From Cokeromyces recurvatus (taxonomy: Eukaryota > Mucoromycota > Mucoromycetes > Mucorales > Mucoraceae), in NCBI RefSeq assembly GCF_025118155.1, contig NW_026251389.1, positions 186,001 to 250,000 on the forward strand: a stretch of DNA of 64,000 bases, in the 5' to 3' direction. Below are positions 23,522 to 35,020 of the stretch, piece by piece. The translations under genes were made by a program, and so were the position numbers. Each line of letters opens with the position of its first letter. Position 1 is the stretch's first letter. Below the pieces are notes generated by a model. That model saw nothing but the letters and a program-made list of their open reading frames with translations, was not told where the DNA came from and ran no database searches.

Positions 23522-23820
23522 ATGTGTGTGTGCGTGTATTTTAGGGGAAGGGGAAAGACTCATCGGTAGTTATCCATTTGTATTTGCGTTTCATACTAGT
23601 TGTAAGCTGAGAAAAAGAAAAGAAAAATTAAAACTAAAATGTAGCGTTTTGATCAAGTCGAATAACTCACATATGAAAGTTGTTATTGTTGTAGGCATTC
23701 ACTTTGACCAATTGAATTTCGTATTTTGTTGCATGTAAATTTTCTGCAATTTCGTATTTCAGCTTGATGTAAATACTGCATTTCTTTTTTATTATTACCA
23801 TTATTATTATTCACATACAA
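22096..23820. other. Intergenic region with simple repeats
   Basis: About 1.7 kb without a convincing gene. It holds an (AAT)n stretch at about 22130-22157, an A-run near 23072-23087 and a (GT)n run at about 23503-23521. Short open frames at 22567-22970 on both strands have no recognised content. Confidence 0.45.
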
Positions 23821-25306
23821 ATGACTTCAGAACGACCCACTTTTTACTTATTATTTGTTGTTTTTTCAATATTAATGGTAATATACCTATTCGTTCCCTA
23901 ATTTCAATCATCTAACTTCTTTTTTTTTTAAGAGTGCATTTCAATATGGATACCATAATGGTGAATTAAATACACCACAATCAGTCATTACAAAATGTAC
24001 AGATTCATCTACCACCATTCAGACACATTGGAGCTCATTTCTACCTGCTTGTATTCCAATGACAGATGCTCGTTATGCCATTGTTGTTTCAAGCTTAACA
24101 GCGGGTGGACTTTTTGGAGCACTTGCTGCTCCTCATTTTAATGACCGATATGGTCGTCGTCTGACTTTATTCTACACTAATTTATTACTTGCTTTAGGAT
24201 CCATACTCACATCCTGCGCTACCTCTCCTTCAATCATGACCTTGGGTCGATTTTTATCAGGTATCGGTAGTGGTGTCGTTACCGTTGTTGTCCCTGCCTA
24301 TATCGCTGAATGTGTTCCTCAGTCAAGTAGGGGGCTCTTTGGCGCCATGAATCAATTGGCGATCGTAATTGGTATCATGATGGCCCAAGTTGTGGGCCTC
24401 TTTTGGTCCAACCTCAAACAATGGCGTTGGATTTTAGCGATAGGATTTATCTTGGCTGTGATCCAGGCTATGCTGTTACCATTTTGTGTTGAATCACCCA
24501 AATATTTAGCTTCATTACCTGGAGGATTAAATCAAGCCAAAAAGTCTTTGTTGAGGTTAAGACAGTCATCTATAGATGAAATAGAGGAAGAGATTCAAGT
24601 ATGGAAACGAGGAGAAAGTGATGAGATATTTTCAACATCATCAACCCATATTACAGTCTGGCAGTTTGTTACTTTACCTCATTACCAAAGACCTCTCATG
24701 ATTATTCTTTTATTACAACTTGCTCAACAATTATCAGGTATTAACGCCGTCATCTTTTATTCGACGTCCGTCATGTCAACCGTCTTTCCTGAATCCTCTG
24801 GACGTATTACGGTCTATATCTCCGTTGTCAACTTGATCATGACCACTCTATCCGCTTTCTTGATGGATCGAGTCGGTCGACGTACGTTATTTTTAATGTC
24901 GTCTGGACTCATGGCTCTTATGGCTCTTTTGTTGGGCTGGTCTATGATGAATAGCCCTCAGATGTCCTTTATCTCTGCATTAGCTATCCTCGGTTTTGTT
25001 GCCGCCTTTGCTATTGGTCTAGGCCCTATTCCTTTTTTGATGATACCCGAATTAGTAGAAGCAAAAGCAGTCAGTAGTGCATGTTCAGTAGGCTTAGCTG
25101 TCAATATGGTTTCGAACTTTATCATCTCTGCTGGATTCCCAAGTTTAAGGTTGGTAATGGGTCAAGGTCAAGTATTTTATTTATTTGCTGGCTTTTTAAC
25201 CCTCTTTGTCATAATCGCATTCCGAATCTTGCCAGAAACAAAGGGAAGAAGTGCAGAGGATGTGATTCGATCAGGATATGAACGCATTCGTGCAACGGCT
25301 GATTGA
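23821..25306 (+). CDS. MFS sugar transporter (2 exons, 476 aa)
   Basis: Exons 23821-23877 and 23933-25306 join in phase 0. The product is a 12-helix major facilitator of the sugar-porter family, acting in the plasma membrane or vacuole. Family signatures are visible in order: FQYGYHNGELNTP in helix 1, DRYGRR in the loop after helix 2, RFLSGIGSG and AYIAECVP around helices 4-5, ESPKYL, QQLSGINAVIFYST in helix 7, MDRVGRR in the second repeat and the PETKGRS signature at the end. Substrate cannot be told from sequence; the FQ(Y)GYHxGELN start is typical of the fungal and animal glucose-transporter-like branch. Length is normal. A (CA)n run follows the stop codon. Confidence 0.92.
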
Positions 25307-25499
25307 AAAAAAGAAACACACTCACACACACACACACACACACAAAAAGGGGAGGGGAAATAAGAAAGAGTATTAGAAGTGGAAGAATTTTCTTCTCTCA
25401 TTTACTTTTTATATATGTAAATATTACCAATATGATTAAATTCTATTTTATTTCTGTGTAATATGTATACATATATAAATACATATTTTCAATTTTTTC

Positions 25500-26170
25500 A
25501 ATTTTTTTTGGTGGTGAGCATGTAGCAACGAAATGTGTTGTATTGCCCAAGCCAGTTATGAAGTGGTTGCAAAAATAAAAAAAACCTCCCAAGAGACTAA
25601 AGGGGAAAAAAGAAAAAAGGACAAAAGAATTGAAAGCTATAAAAAAAAAAAAAATAAAAATGAAAAAAAAGAGGTCATAATTAATAGAGAGACTCATACT
25701 ATTACTTTGGTAATCAATTCAACAGTTTGCAACCAGGATCAACGGTAGGGGGTGGAAAATCATCATGTAAAATGATACAAAGGATAGGCCAGAGAATAAA
25801 CCAGCTAAGACAATCAGAGTTACGATGGGATTTACGCCGTGGAAGCATATTTAAGAAGAAACAATACTGGATTATCAATTTTGAGAGGGAAATACAAGCG
25901 TTTATGGATGTGTAAGCATTCAAAAGCATGATGACGACTCCAGTTTTGATTTGAGTGAAAGAGACATTCCTTTGGTTTATCATCAGGTATCTAACTACGG
26001 AGACATCGAAGGACATGATTCCGTTCAGAAGTAGTCATAGATGGCCAGAGAATAGGATCAAGATCACGAGATAGGCGACAAAAGGGCGGTAGGATGGAAT
26101 CGATGTTAGCATATAGAGCTTGAAGTTGATCAGTTAGAATTTTTACTACAGAAAATATAGAATTTCTTTT
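25500..26170 (-). mobile_element. LINE (non-LTR retrotransposon) 3' remnant
   Basis: Read on the minus strand, the region near 26020-26160 gives LTDQLQALYANIDSIL and DPILWPSMTTSERNHVL. These align with DPILWLPMTNTERSQVL of the LINE at 36.8-38.3 kb. The left end, 25505-25680, is a diverged copy of the same element's 3' UTR (GAGCA.GTAGCA, TGTATTGCC, CAGTTAT). The frame between them is full of stops. It ends in a short A/T tail at about 25495. It is an old, 5'-truncated insertion. Confidence 0.7.
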
Positions 26171-26582
26171 TATTCAGAGTTGAGAGTATAGGAGCACAGG
26201 GATATATTATCAATATGTTTAAAACTTTTGGTTTTTTATTTTATGTCTCTTTAGAATACAGCGTCCTTGCTGGACATTTTTGATCTAGACAGATAAAGGA
26301 AGAAATAAGCATATGAAAACCCTGTACGCGTAAGCGGGAAAATGTTAAGAGGTATATGTTGAAGGAAATAATAAGAAAAGTGTGTTGTATAGTGTTTGTA
26401 TATAGAGAGTGGGGGTCATAAGATAATAGTATTATTCTGCTTCTGAGAGAGAAGGAATGATCCGCTTGATAAAGAACTGACAAGGAGAAACGTCATAATA
26501 CTGTTGTAAATCGCTTTCGAGATGATGATAGGCATCGCGTTCTGCAAGGATTTTGCACACAATTGGCCATAAATTCGTTAGA

Positions 26583-27748
26583 ACTAGATGACTCGAACAT
26601 ATTTTTCATTTTCCAGTAGAACTGGTGAAAGTTTAGGAATTGCTTCTAACTTGTCGCCAATATCTGGTTTAATTTCAAGGGAGCCTTCTAGCTAGAGATC
26701 ATAAATGGATCCTTCAGGTGCAAGTGACATGCTCCACAAATACATAGTTCTGTCAGTAGCATGGAGAAAAAAAATTTGATTTTCCTGAATGTAGCAAGTG
26801 ACCCATATTGGTATTCATCCGCACTTGTCTTTAACATGGCCAAAGCGCCAAACAAGCCTTTATGATGATCAATTTTGGATTTTCGCTGATCAGTGGATAC
26901 AAAATGATGTGAGGTCTCGAGGAAAAGGATATCTCTAATCTTTTGAAGCCATACATTCGAATGACTCCATCTGCCTTGTACATGTTTCTATTATCGACCA
27001 TCATGTTTAAAGATTTCAATTGTATTGACATAGATTCTAGACACACTTCACCATCGCAAAAATCTGTCTTGGTAGAATTAAGCTCTTTTGAAACAGCTCT
27101 TGCTACTGCTTTCAAGAAAGGATACAAAAAGAGGCCGTTAAACGTAGATTCGCCCTCATAGATATCTTGGTGAGCGGTATGAAAAATGTACATGGTTTGA
27201 AACAGGTTTTCAATAAATAAGAGAGCATTTTCATCTTCATTGTTTGCTTCTGGTACTGCCCTAATGGCTTTTCTGTAGCTATCCAAATCGTCTTGCTTGA
27301 TTACATTAGCAATATATGGCATGCATGCCTCAGGAATGACATATTCTACATCTTTATGCTCATTTATATGTTGGTTATAAAGATCCTTGTCCAAGAAAGG
27401 TTTTGAAGAAACGATTTTTTCACCACGAATGATACGATGGTATTCAGGACTATAAAGATGGAAACTTTCTTTATTTTCAAGGAATTTATCCCATTTCTCC
27501 AATATAGAATTATTTTCTTTAATGCCTTCTTCAACTTCAAATATATTAGGCTTCTTATTATTGTTTCTTTCTTCCAAGTCACTGTTAAACTTGCGTTTTA
27601 CACCCATATTACTACTACTGCTTTCATCTGTGCCGTATCTATCTCCAAGTTGAATACTTCTAATATTGCTGTTGTTGCCGCTGATAATGAAGGTATTTTT
27701 ATTATTAATAAATCTGGTCCTCTTAGGCAAGGCTGCTTCTGCTTTCAT
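26583..27748 (-). pseudogene. Lineage-specific family gene, multiply broken (copy 1)
   Basis: An ATG at 27748 opens a 305-codon frame with charged and Asn-rich segments and then MYKADGVIRMYGFKRLE. The family then continues ILFLETSHHFVSTDQRKS only after a 2-base frameshift (an extra AT near 26930). A second frameshift lies in the T-run near 26770, and a TAG interrupts ..IYDL*LEGSLEIKP near 26693. The true end is near 26583 (..VRVI*). The D..G......E-hhhhE-(T/S) core resembles that of the broken genes at 14.6-16.6 and 54.1-55.8 kb. A partial inverted copy lies at 30.93-31.42 kb with the same lesions. Function unknown. Confidence 0.8.
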
Positions 27749-27749
27749 T

Positions 27750-28540
27750 GTTGATTTACCAGGCTATGTAAGAAAGCATTTAGCTATATTTTTTTAACAA
27801 ACTATAATAAAGAAACCACTTACTGTTTTTTCATTCTTTAATACGACAACATAATCTTTTACTTTTGCTCGTGTTGAACTTTAGTTTAGTATGTTGTCTT
27901 TATACATAACATAAAGATATAATAAAACATAAATGTCGAACATTCATTACACAATAATGCTGTATAAGCAATATCATTATGTATTCATTAAATGTAATGT
28001 AAAACCTTCAAATGAACCCCTTACCGAACTAGCGATATGCCAAAGATAATACCAGATCATGATCTGTATCATAACTGTTGATAGAATCATAAAATGATCA
28101 ATATTTAACACAAAACCAATGAAATAGCATCTATATAAATATCATCTATAGCCACCAAGAAAAGCATAAATAGCCAGATAGTTTGTACAAGAAGGATAGC
28201 TAGTTTATTCTCACTTGTGCCTGTGTCTCACGATTTATTTCGTCTTCTTATATTCTTAAACTATACAACATAGTATCCAGTCAAGATCTGTAAGGTAGTC
28301 ATCTACAATAGAGGTGTATTTTTTAAATTTGTTAAGGTCGTTGTGAGTTTAATTAAAGTAATGGCTAAATGACCATAGTTCTGCTGCAGATTGGTGAGAA
28401 TAATTTCTTGATCCTTCTGAAGTCTCGATGTGTTTATAGTTTTTAAATTTAGAAGATAGCATTATTTATTATTTAGAAACAAGTGAATTAAAGGAACAAA
28501 AAATAGTTGATACGTTTTAAACACTAAATATACCTTTTCC
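27750..28540. other. Intergenic AT-rich region
   Basis: No supported gene. The part next to 27748 would be the former promoter of the broken gene on the minus strand. Confidence 0.4.
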
Positions 28541-28546
28541 CAAAAT

Positions 28547-28684
28547 GATGTCGTACTTTTCAAGAAAAAGATGACGCATTTTTTAAGAAAAAGAGTGTCG
28601 CACACTTGAGAAAAAGAGTGTTGCACACTCGAGAAAAAGAGTGTCACACATTTGAGAAAAACTATGTTGCACTTTTGGGAAAAG
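28547..28684. repeat. Minisatellite, six 23-bp units
   Basis: Six adjacent units of 23 bp starting at 28547, 28570, 28593, 28616, 28639 and 28662, each of the form GAGTGTCGCACACTTGAGAAAAA with substitutions. The central units are the most alike; the edges are diverged. There is no coding frame through it. Confidence 0.88.
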
Positions 28685-28689
28685 GTGTA

Positions 28690-29099
28690 TAGACATTACT
28701 CTTACAAATATTCACACTCTGCATAAAAAAGAGCTGTAAAGGTGCTCCCCCCTCCTTTACAAAAATTTTCAAAAGTCAATATTTCCAAACAGGGCAATAA
28801 AAGATCTCTGTGACATTTGTTTTTAGTAAAAGTTGTTTATATATACTGCATAAATAATATCATTTCATCTGATATTCGTTAAATAACAGCTAAAAAAAAC
28901 AGTATTCTATAAACATCTCTATAACTTGCTTATTTTTTAGTGAAATCCTATGTAGTTAGTACCAATTGATGAAGAATTAAAAACTACATATATTTCTTAT
29001 CTAGACTATTTCATGAAAATGCAGCTATACCCAAGTAATCTAAAGAAAATTAAACTTGAATTTAATTTTTACTGTTTTTTTTTCTTTTTTTTTTTTGGA
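28690..29099. other. Intergenic AT-rich region
   Basis: No open frame or repeat that I can support. Confidence 0.35.
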
Positions 29100-29660
29100 A
29101 GATTCAATAGAACGAAATGGGACATAGACACAACAAAAGGTTAAAGAAAGTTTTGGCGTAAAAATTTCATTGATGGGTACTCACAAATATTGTGTCAAGA
29201 AACTACGCTTTACTTTAAAATGTTCAAAACCATTAATTGAAAAAAAGAAACGACGAGGACATGTAAGAGAAATGAAATAGATTTGTGGAGAAATTGGCCG
29301 AATATAACATTAGTTATGCTTTCAATTGTATTCTTATTTATGAAGCAGCAGGACTTAATTCTTCTCAAATCAGAAAATATGGGCGGTCAAAAAAAAAAAA
29401 GGAACTGCGGCCATTATTGTAACTGATAAGATGAAGGAACTATTTTAGTCACCCTGCCTTATCAAGGAATTGAACAAATTCACGCAAAAACTGCTCCTGA
29501 AGGGTTACAAACGCAACAATATTCCTTGATTTTCTGTAGCAACTGATAGAGAAAGTAAAGGATGAAAAAGTACCTCAATATATTGTGTTGGGTAACGCTC
29601 GAATTCACCATGCAAAACTTGTGCAGACATGATTAGACGAAAAATTCAGGAACTCAGAAA
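29100..29660 (+). pseudogene. DDE transposase relic (IS630/Tc1-mariner-like)
   Basis: Broken frames contain EAAGLNSSQIRKYGRS, which fits the region after the first catalytic Asp of IS630-type transposases (there usually DEAGFN..). About 70 codons later comes IVLGNARIHHAKLVQT, which fits the second catalytic Asp block (there usually LDNARIHH). Both Asp positions appear changed (to Y or A and to G), and frameshifts and stops are frequent. The third motif is not visible, because the sequence runs into a T/A homopolymer near 29697. No terminal repeats were found. Confidence 0.6.
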
Positions 29661-29694
29661 TCAAATATCAGGTTTGTTTCTTGCTGTTGTACTC

Positions 29695-29696
<2 letters not shown>

Positions 29697-29734
<38 letters not shown>

Positions 29735-29796
29735 AATCTAGTAAAGCTTTTGTTGAGAAGCAGTCATTGATAAAAAAAAAAAAAAAAAAAAAAAAA
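29697..29796. repeat. Long T-run followed by A-run
   Basis: About 36 consecutive T residues (29697-29733) and, 40 bp later, about 25 A residues. They could form a hairpin or mark the ends of inserted cDNA. Homopolymer length may be inaccurate in assembly. Confidence 0.8.
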
Positions 29797-29829
29797 GAGA
29801 GAAATTTAATTAACATCATTTTTTACTCA

Positions 29830-30430
29830 TTGCCCCTTCGAGATTAAGTTATTTTAAAAATAGAAATAACAACTCCGTTGGAATTGCTCTATAACGCTGT
29901 ATTTTTAGCTCTTTTTTCCTTTCATTACAAACAAACACAGCTGGAACGAGTAGATCTTTTATTTGGCCTCCCTATCTTTATACTGTAGAATTTTGTAAGG
30001 TATAAGGGTAATCAGTTGTGAACAATCTCTGTGGGCTTGGCGAATATCCTATTTTGTGACGCAACTAATCCAATGAAGGCAGAGTTGGCTTATTGGAAAA
30101 AAAAAACATCCCTGTGTTGTTTTTTTTTAAAGTAAGTTGTTCATCGAGGTTGTTTTGCTTTAATATTTGTTGAGTTCATCAATTTGGTTATTATTATTTT
30201 TTCACGATAAGATTTGAAATATAGCCCTATATATATAATCACTAATTTTATTATTAAACCTGCTGGAGAATTGAATATTTTGTTTATTCTTCATGTATTG
30301 GACTATCCCATTTAAACCAGTTAAACTTACTCTTATATAATCTGATAACGAGACTATCAGAAGATCAGTTATTTAGAATGTTCTTTAGTCGTTTCACTAC
30401 GTATTTATGGTCATAGACTCTTTTATTACC
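29830..30430. other. Intergenic AT-rich region
   Basis: No supported gene or repeat. Confidence 0.35.
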
Positions 30431-30439
30431 TATCTCAAG

Positions 30440-30577
30440 AATTTAAACGCTTTTCTCTTACTAAACCATTTATTTCATGATAATACCTCATTGATCTTGC
30501 TGCTTCTCTAGTAAGATAACTATCCTCGTAGTAGTTCCCTACTGTTTCCAATGCTGAATCTTTAATATCTAGTATCC
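30440..30577 (-). pseudogene. Orphan coding-like fragment (~46 codons)
   Basis: The minus strand reads RILDIKDSALETVGNYYED.. to ..YYHEINGLVREKRLNS with a composition far less AT-driven than its surroundings, then stops. There are no flanking exons that I can support. It is probably a fragment of a decayed gene; family unknown. Confidence 0.3.
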
Positions 30578-30925
30578 TATGAATAAAATATTAAAAGCAC
30601 AGAGTAGAAGAATATATGTTGATTGTACACACTTATAAAGTATTAAATTTAATATTGAAAAGTATTTCTAATATTTTAAATCTATTGATATATTTATATA
30701 AAATATAATAATGTAAAAAAAGATTTACATACACAGATGCTTATGACTAAAAATATTAGCATGTATAATATACTTTACAGCTTGCCGATTAGCAAAAGTT
30801 TCTTCTAGATAGGTACTTCAGCTAATATGCTAATATCCCATAGATTCATATGAAAAATTAGAACTAGTAATATCCAGTTGATATCAACATCCTCCCCGCT
30901 TAGCATCATGACTTGTTGCATAATT

Positions 30926-31525
30926 ATCATGGATGATAGAAACATGTACAAGGCAGATGGAGTCATTCGAATGTATGGCTTCAAAAGATTAGAGATATCC
31001 TTTTCCTCGAGACCTCACATCATTTTGTATCCACTGATCAGCGAAAATCCAAAATTGATCATCATAAAGGCTTGTTTGGCGCTTTGGCCATGTTAAAGAC
31101 AAGTGCGGATGAATACCAATATGGGTCACTTGCTACATTCAGGAAAATCAAATTTTTTTTTCTCCATGCTACTGACAGAACTATGTATTTGTGGAGCATG
31201 TCACTTGCACCTGAAGGATCCATTTATGATCTCTAGCTAGAAGGCTCCCTTGAAATTAAACCAGATATTGGCGACAAGTTAGAAGCAATTCCTAGACTTT
31301 CACCAGTACTACTGGAAAATGAAAGAGCTGTTGAAGGAAACTTCTAGATTGATAATGGAGTTGAAAAAGGAACACGATTCCACTTTAATGAAAAATATGT
31401 TCAAGTCATCTAGTTGTCTTAGCTCACTCTCCTTAATAGTAAATCCTTCAATACTTCATTTAACAGAAGAAGAAGATAAAATAGGCATGGCTCATCTTGG
31501 ACCTTTGTTCTTTCCAAAACAATAA
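30926..31525 (+). pseudogene. Inverted partial copy of the 26.6-27.7 kb pseudogene (copy 2)
   Basis: From about 30934 (GATAGAAACATG) the plus strand repeats copy 1 in inverted orientation, with the same 2-base frameshift, the same T-run frameshift and the same TAG before LEGSLEIKP. The duplication therefore happened after the gene was dead. Copy 2 keeps a segment at about 31321-31388 that copy 1 lacks. The lost piece in copy 1 is bounded by AATGAAA direct repeats. The N-terminal half of the gene is missing here. Confidence 0.85.
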
Positions 31526-31792
31526 ACTATTGTAACTTTTTTTTTATTACTACAATTAGTTTTATGATATGTATATTAATGGTCGAACACCTCCACTGTT
31601 CAACCATATTTTCTATTGGTTTCAGAATTTTCTACCCAATTAAAAGTTTATCCAAAAAGTTCTATTTTCAAACGCAAATGACTGTAGCTTACAAAGCAAT
31701 AAATATATAAATAAATAAGCAAAAATACACGGATGATCCTTTTGCATCCTCTGGGTATTATTATTAATATTAATTTGCTTCATGGTCTCGCC

Positions 31793-31890
31793 CTTTTCTC
31801 TCTCCCTCTCTCCCTCTCTCCCTCTCTCCCTCTCTCCCTCTCTTTCTCTCTTCTCTTCCTCTCTTTCTCTCTTCCTCTCTCTTTCTTTTT
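31793..31890. repeat. (CTCTCTCC)n pyrimidine tract
   Basis: About 95 bases of C/T only on the plus strand (repeats of CTCTCTCC and CTCTTTCT), followed by a T-run. Open frames across it are low-complexity artefacts. Confidence 0.9.
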
Positions 31891-32210
31891 TTTTTTTATT
31901 TTTTATAATGACTTTAAATTCAACCAAAATAATTATAGAAAGCCTTTACAGATTATAAATAATGTATACTGTTTTAAGAAATTCCATAATTTTTTTTTTT
32001 TTTTTGGAATACACAATAACCTATAATAAGATCAATCCCGTTAAAGTAATAGTAGTAGTAGTAGTAAAGAGCGGGGAGAAGTTCGGCTTTAAGACACCAA
32101 AAAAAAAAAAACCTATATAAAAAGGCATTTTTTTTTTTTTTTTTTTTTTTTTTTGTCTTTATAAATAAATAAATAAAAAATATCAATTGCTTTCTACTTT
32201 GCTTTCTTTT

Positions 32211-32220
<10 letters not shown>

Positions 32221-32253
<33 letters not shown>
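32221..32253. repeat. (CA)n microsatellite in the 5' flank of the 32.3-kb gene
   Basis: CATACATACA passes into about 14 CA units ending ten bases before the ATG at 32263, so it probably lies in the 5' UTR. Confidence 0.9.
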
Positions 32254-32255
<2 letters not shown>

Positions 32256-32262
32256 AAAAAAC

Positions 32263-32766
32263 ATGACATTAAGGTTAAATGATTTAGTTACAGGCACTGT
32301 GGTGACGATGGACGAATGGGTACAAAATGAAATATATCGTTTACAGAACAATATAAAACCAAGACATTTTCAAAGTTATAGTGATCTAGCAGACATGTTA
32401 CAGGATGAACCTTGTCGGTTTCAATATCAACTTCCAACGCCTGTTTGGTTATGTCAATTATTTATTAAGCTCATGCGTTATACAAATAAGATGGTAGCAC
32501 CAAGGTTATTATTAACCGAATTTGAACAACTACGACTTGATGTAAATTTAGGGAAAGGGGTCAATTTAAAAGAATTTAGGGAAAGACTATCAAGTATTTT
32601 ATTTGGTCAAATTCAATTAACTGAAGACCTGGTGAATACATGGAAGATTATGTGTGAATGGGTGACTCAGCCTTCTCTACATAATCATCAACTCGCTTTA
32701 AGATGGCTTGATTTAAGTTTAAGTGCATATCTTATTGCTACTTATTATCGAATATTAATTCAATAA
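32263..32766 (+). CDS. Conserved-looking protein of unknown function (167 aa, single exon)
   Basis: An uninterrupted ATG-to-TAA frame with mixed, structured composition (LQNNIKPRHFQSYSDLADML, WLCQLFIKLMRYTNKMV, RLLLTEFEQLRLDVNLGKG, CEWVTQPSLHNHQLALRWL). It is mostly helical and has no signal peptide. The hydrophobic C-terminus (SLSAYLIATYYRIL) could be a helix packing against the core. I do not recognise the family. The stop codon (32764-32766) lies inside the last codons of the convergent PIG-A gene, so the two coding regions overlap by 7 bp. Confidence 0.6.
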   Translation: MTLRLNDLVTGTVVTMDEWVQNEIYRLQNNIKPRHFQSYSDLADMLQDEPCRFQYQLPTPVWLCQLFIKLMRYTNKMVAPRLLLTEFEQLRLDVNLGKGVNLKEFRERLSSILFGQIQLTEDLVNTWKIMCEWVTQPSLHNHQLALRWLDLSLSAYLIATYYRILIQ

Positions 32767-34322
32767 AGAATCCCTTCTTCTTTTCTTTCTTGTCCAGAAA
32801 AGTAATATCGATATTTTTGATATGGAAATACTCTTGCTCTTTCAATCGTCTCAGTAGGAAATATCCACTCAAGATATTTCCATATCAAATAATCTAAAGC
32901 CATTACCATACAAAATATTTTTCCTGCATAAACTCCACATCCATAGTATCGTCTTAATCTTTCTATTAAAGGTGAATTTGATGTTTGATACACTGATCCA
33001 TATACCTTTTCCGTTCTTTCTGCTACATTTGACCAATTATACATTTCCTTTAATTCATCATTAAACTTGCTTGGGTCTATTTTACCGGACCGAAATGTAT
33101 GGATTGCCTTTGACACAGCTATAACAAGATCTGTGATAATAATATGAGTTTTACATGTATATATATGTATGTATATAAATATGTATATCATGTACCATCT
33201 TCTTCTGGACTTGCATAGTGAATCATATGACTTGGTAGAACTTCAGGTACACCACCCACTTTGGTACTCACCACAAACAAACTAATCATCATCATCATTA
33301 AAAAACATCTCTCTCTTTATACACGTGTTGTATATTATATTTACCCAGCACATGCAGCTTCAACAATCGCAATACAAAATGCTTCAGTTAAACTCGTATT
33401 TAAAAAAATATTTCCTTGTATCAATACATCTCGTACTTCATGATGCTTTATAGGACCCAATAACTCAACTCGATCATGTAATAAATGCTTTTCTCTCATC
33501 TGCTCTAAATCTATTCTCTTAGGTCCATCTCCACCAATAATAAATCGAACCTGTTTATACATTTCACAAATACGTGGGATGATAGCAATCAAGAGATCAA
33601 CACCTTTTCGATAGACAAGTCGACTAATAACAACAATTGTAATCCAGTTAGGGTCGGGTCTTGTTGAGTCAGGTTGAAACTGAGATGCAACTACAGCATT
33701 GGGTATAACAGAAACGTGTCTTGGTGATAATGCTGCTCTTAATACAGTATTTTCCTTACTGGACCCACCCCCACAATGTTAATAAAATTATTTTACATTT
33801 ATCAATCTATCTATTACCTTGTATGAGATACACAAATGACATGGTCAACGTCACTTAGAGTAAATTTTAATAATTTGTTTGTCAAAATGGAAGAGGCATC
33901 GGCAAATCCAAATAGAGAATGATCAGTAAAGACAGCTTTAAGACCCATTGTTTTACTATGCAAGATGGCTTCATGACAAAGGGAAGAAAATGCGCCATGA
34001 CCATGAATGATTTGTATAGATTCACGAATGACAATATGACGAAAAAGAGGGAAAAAGCCATAAATGGTTGGTAATGTAGCCTCTGAATAAATAACTTGAG
34101 TTGGAATGTAATACACTTTGAGTCCATTGGTTAAATAACGAACACCCTTTCTATTTCCATAGGCATGTGTAATAATAATGACCTATCTTGTTTTGTAAGT
34201 ATTTCAATTAAATTTATCTTTTTCCTATTTACTTTGTGTCCTCTTTGAATTAAGCGTTGAGATAATTCATATAAATGGCTTTCAACTCCACCCATATTTG
34301 GGTAAAAGAAGTCAGATACCAT
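32760..34322 (-). CDS. GPI3: PIG-A / GPI3, catalytic subunit of GPI-GlcNAc transferase (5 exons, 441 aa)
   Basis: Exons 34322-34233, 34182-33818, 33758-33345, 33281-33196 and 33130-32760 close in phase. The enzyme transfers GlcNAc from UDP-GlcNAc to phosphatidylinositol on the cytoplasmic face of the ER, the first step of GPI-anchor synthesis. Family stretches are clear: [14 protein letters not shown] at the N-terminus, [24 protein letters not shown], the GT4 nucleotide-binding [10 protein letters not shown], the [11 protein letters not shown]-x7-E motif and [15 protein letters not shown] hydrophobic segment near the end ([14 protein letters not shown]) is the expected C-terminal membrane anchor. 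Introns are 50-66 nt. Length fits the family (about 450-480 aa). Confidence 0.96.
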
Positions 34323-34547
34323 ACTTTATTTTATTTTATTTTTTACATTAGATTGAAGGTTGTTAATTAACAATTTTGGTCTTACCAGATGTTATATAAC
34401 ATACTGCATATTTCGTTTTTTTTTTTTTTTAAAAAAAAAAAGAAAAATAAGATGAGTTACAAAAATCAGATGTTATTTCCAGTAAATATGTTTAAAATTG
34501 AATTATTATTATTATTATATGTGTTTATATATACATTTTTTTTTGAC

Positions 34548-35011
34548 CAAATGAGCACATAGCATTTTTCATTTGCTGTATTGCCTCTAGTCAGTTATAA
34601 TAGTATATAAGTAAGAAAAACCCCTCTTATGAGACAAAAGGGAAAAGTATAAAAGTATATGTGTAATAGATAAAATAAATATACTAAGTTAAAGAGGAAC
34701 AAAGTAAATGGGAAAAAGATCAGTAAGATAAATTTCAGAGACAGTACAAGTATATTAGCACTTTTTAGGTGAATAACCATTTCAGCAGTAGTGCACCGGA
34801 TTCTGAGGGAGGATCTAGATGTAGCTTTCTTCATGAAAGAGATAATCCAATTCATGTACAGTGATACAAATAGATGGCCAACGGACTGCCCAAGGAGCCG
34901 CATCCTGTGAGTGTTTTAGCTTTTTTAGGTAGGTAGTTGGTTTAGCAGGAAGGAGAGTGAGGTCTGCGACCGTTCTTAGATTTAGAGTTGATGGTGCAAA
35001 TGTAAGTAGAC
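34548..35011 (-). mobile_element. 5'-truncated LINE insertion (3' end only)
   Basis: This segment, read on the minus strand, is nearly identical to 37826-38294 of the LINE on the plus strand, including a 102-codon open frame, and ends in an A-rich tail at about 34540. Homology stops abruptly at about 35011 within TCTACTTAC, directly next to a 20-bp minisatellite. 5' truncation plus an A-rich 3' end is typical of target-primed reverse transcription. Confidence 0.88.
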
Positions 35012-35020
35012 ACTTGAACG

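Noticed and set aside
26831..27748. 305-codon frame as an intact gene
   Set aside because: The family's conserved continuation lies in another frame after a 2-base insertion and is further broken; the same lesions occur in the inverted copy.
31640..32026. Open frames on both strands over the pyrimidine tract
   Set aside because: They consist of E/R/K or L/S/P repeats produced by the (CTCTCTCC)n microsatellite and homopolymers.
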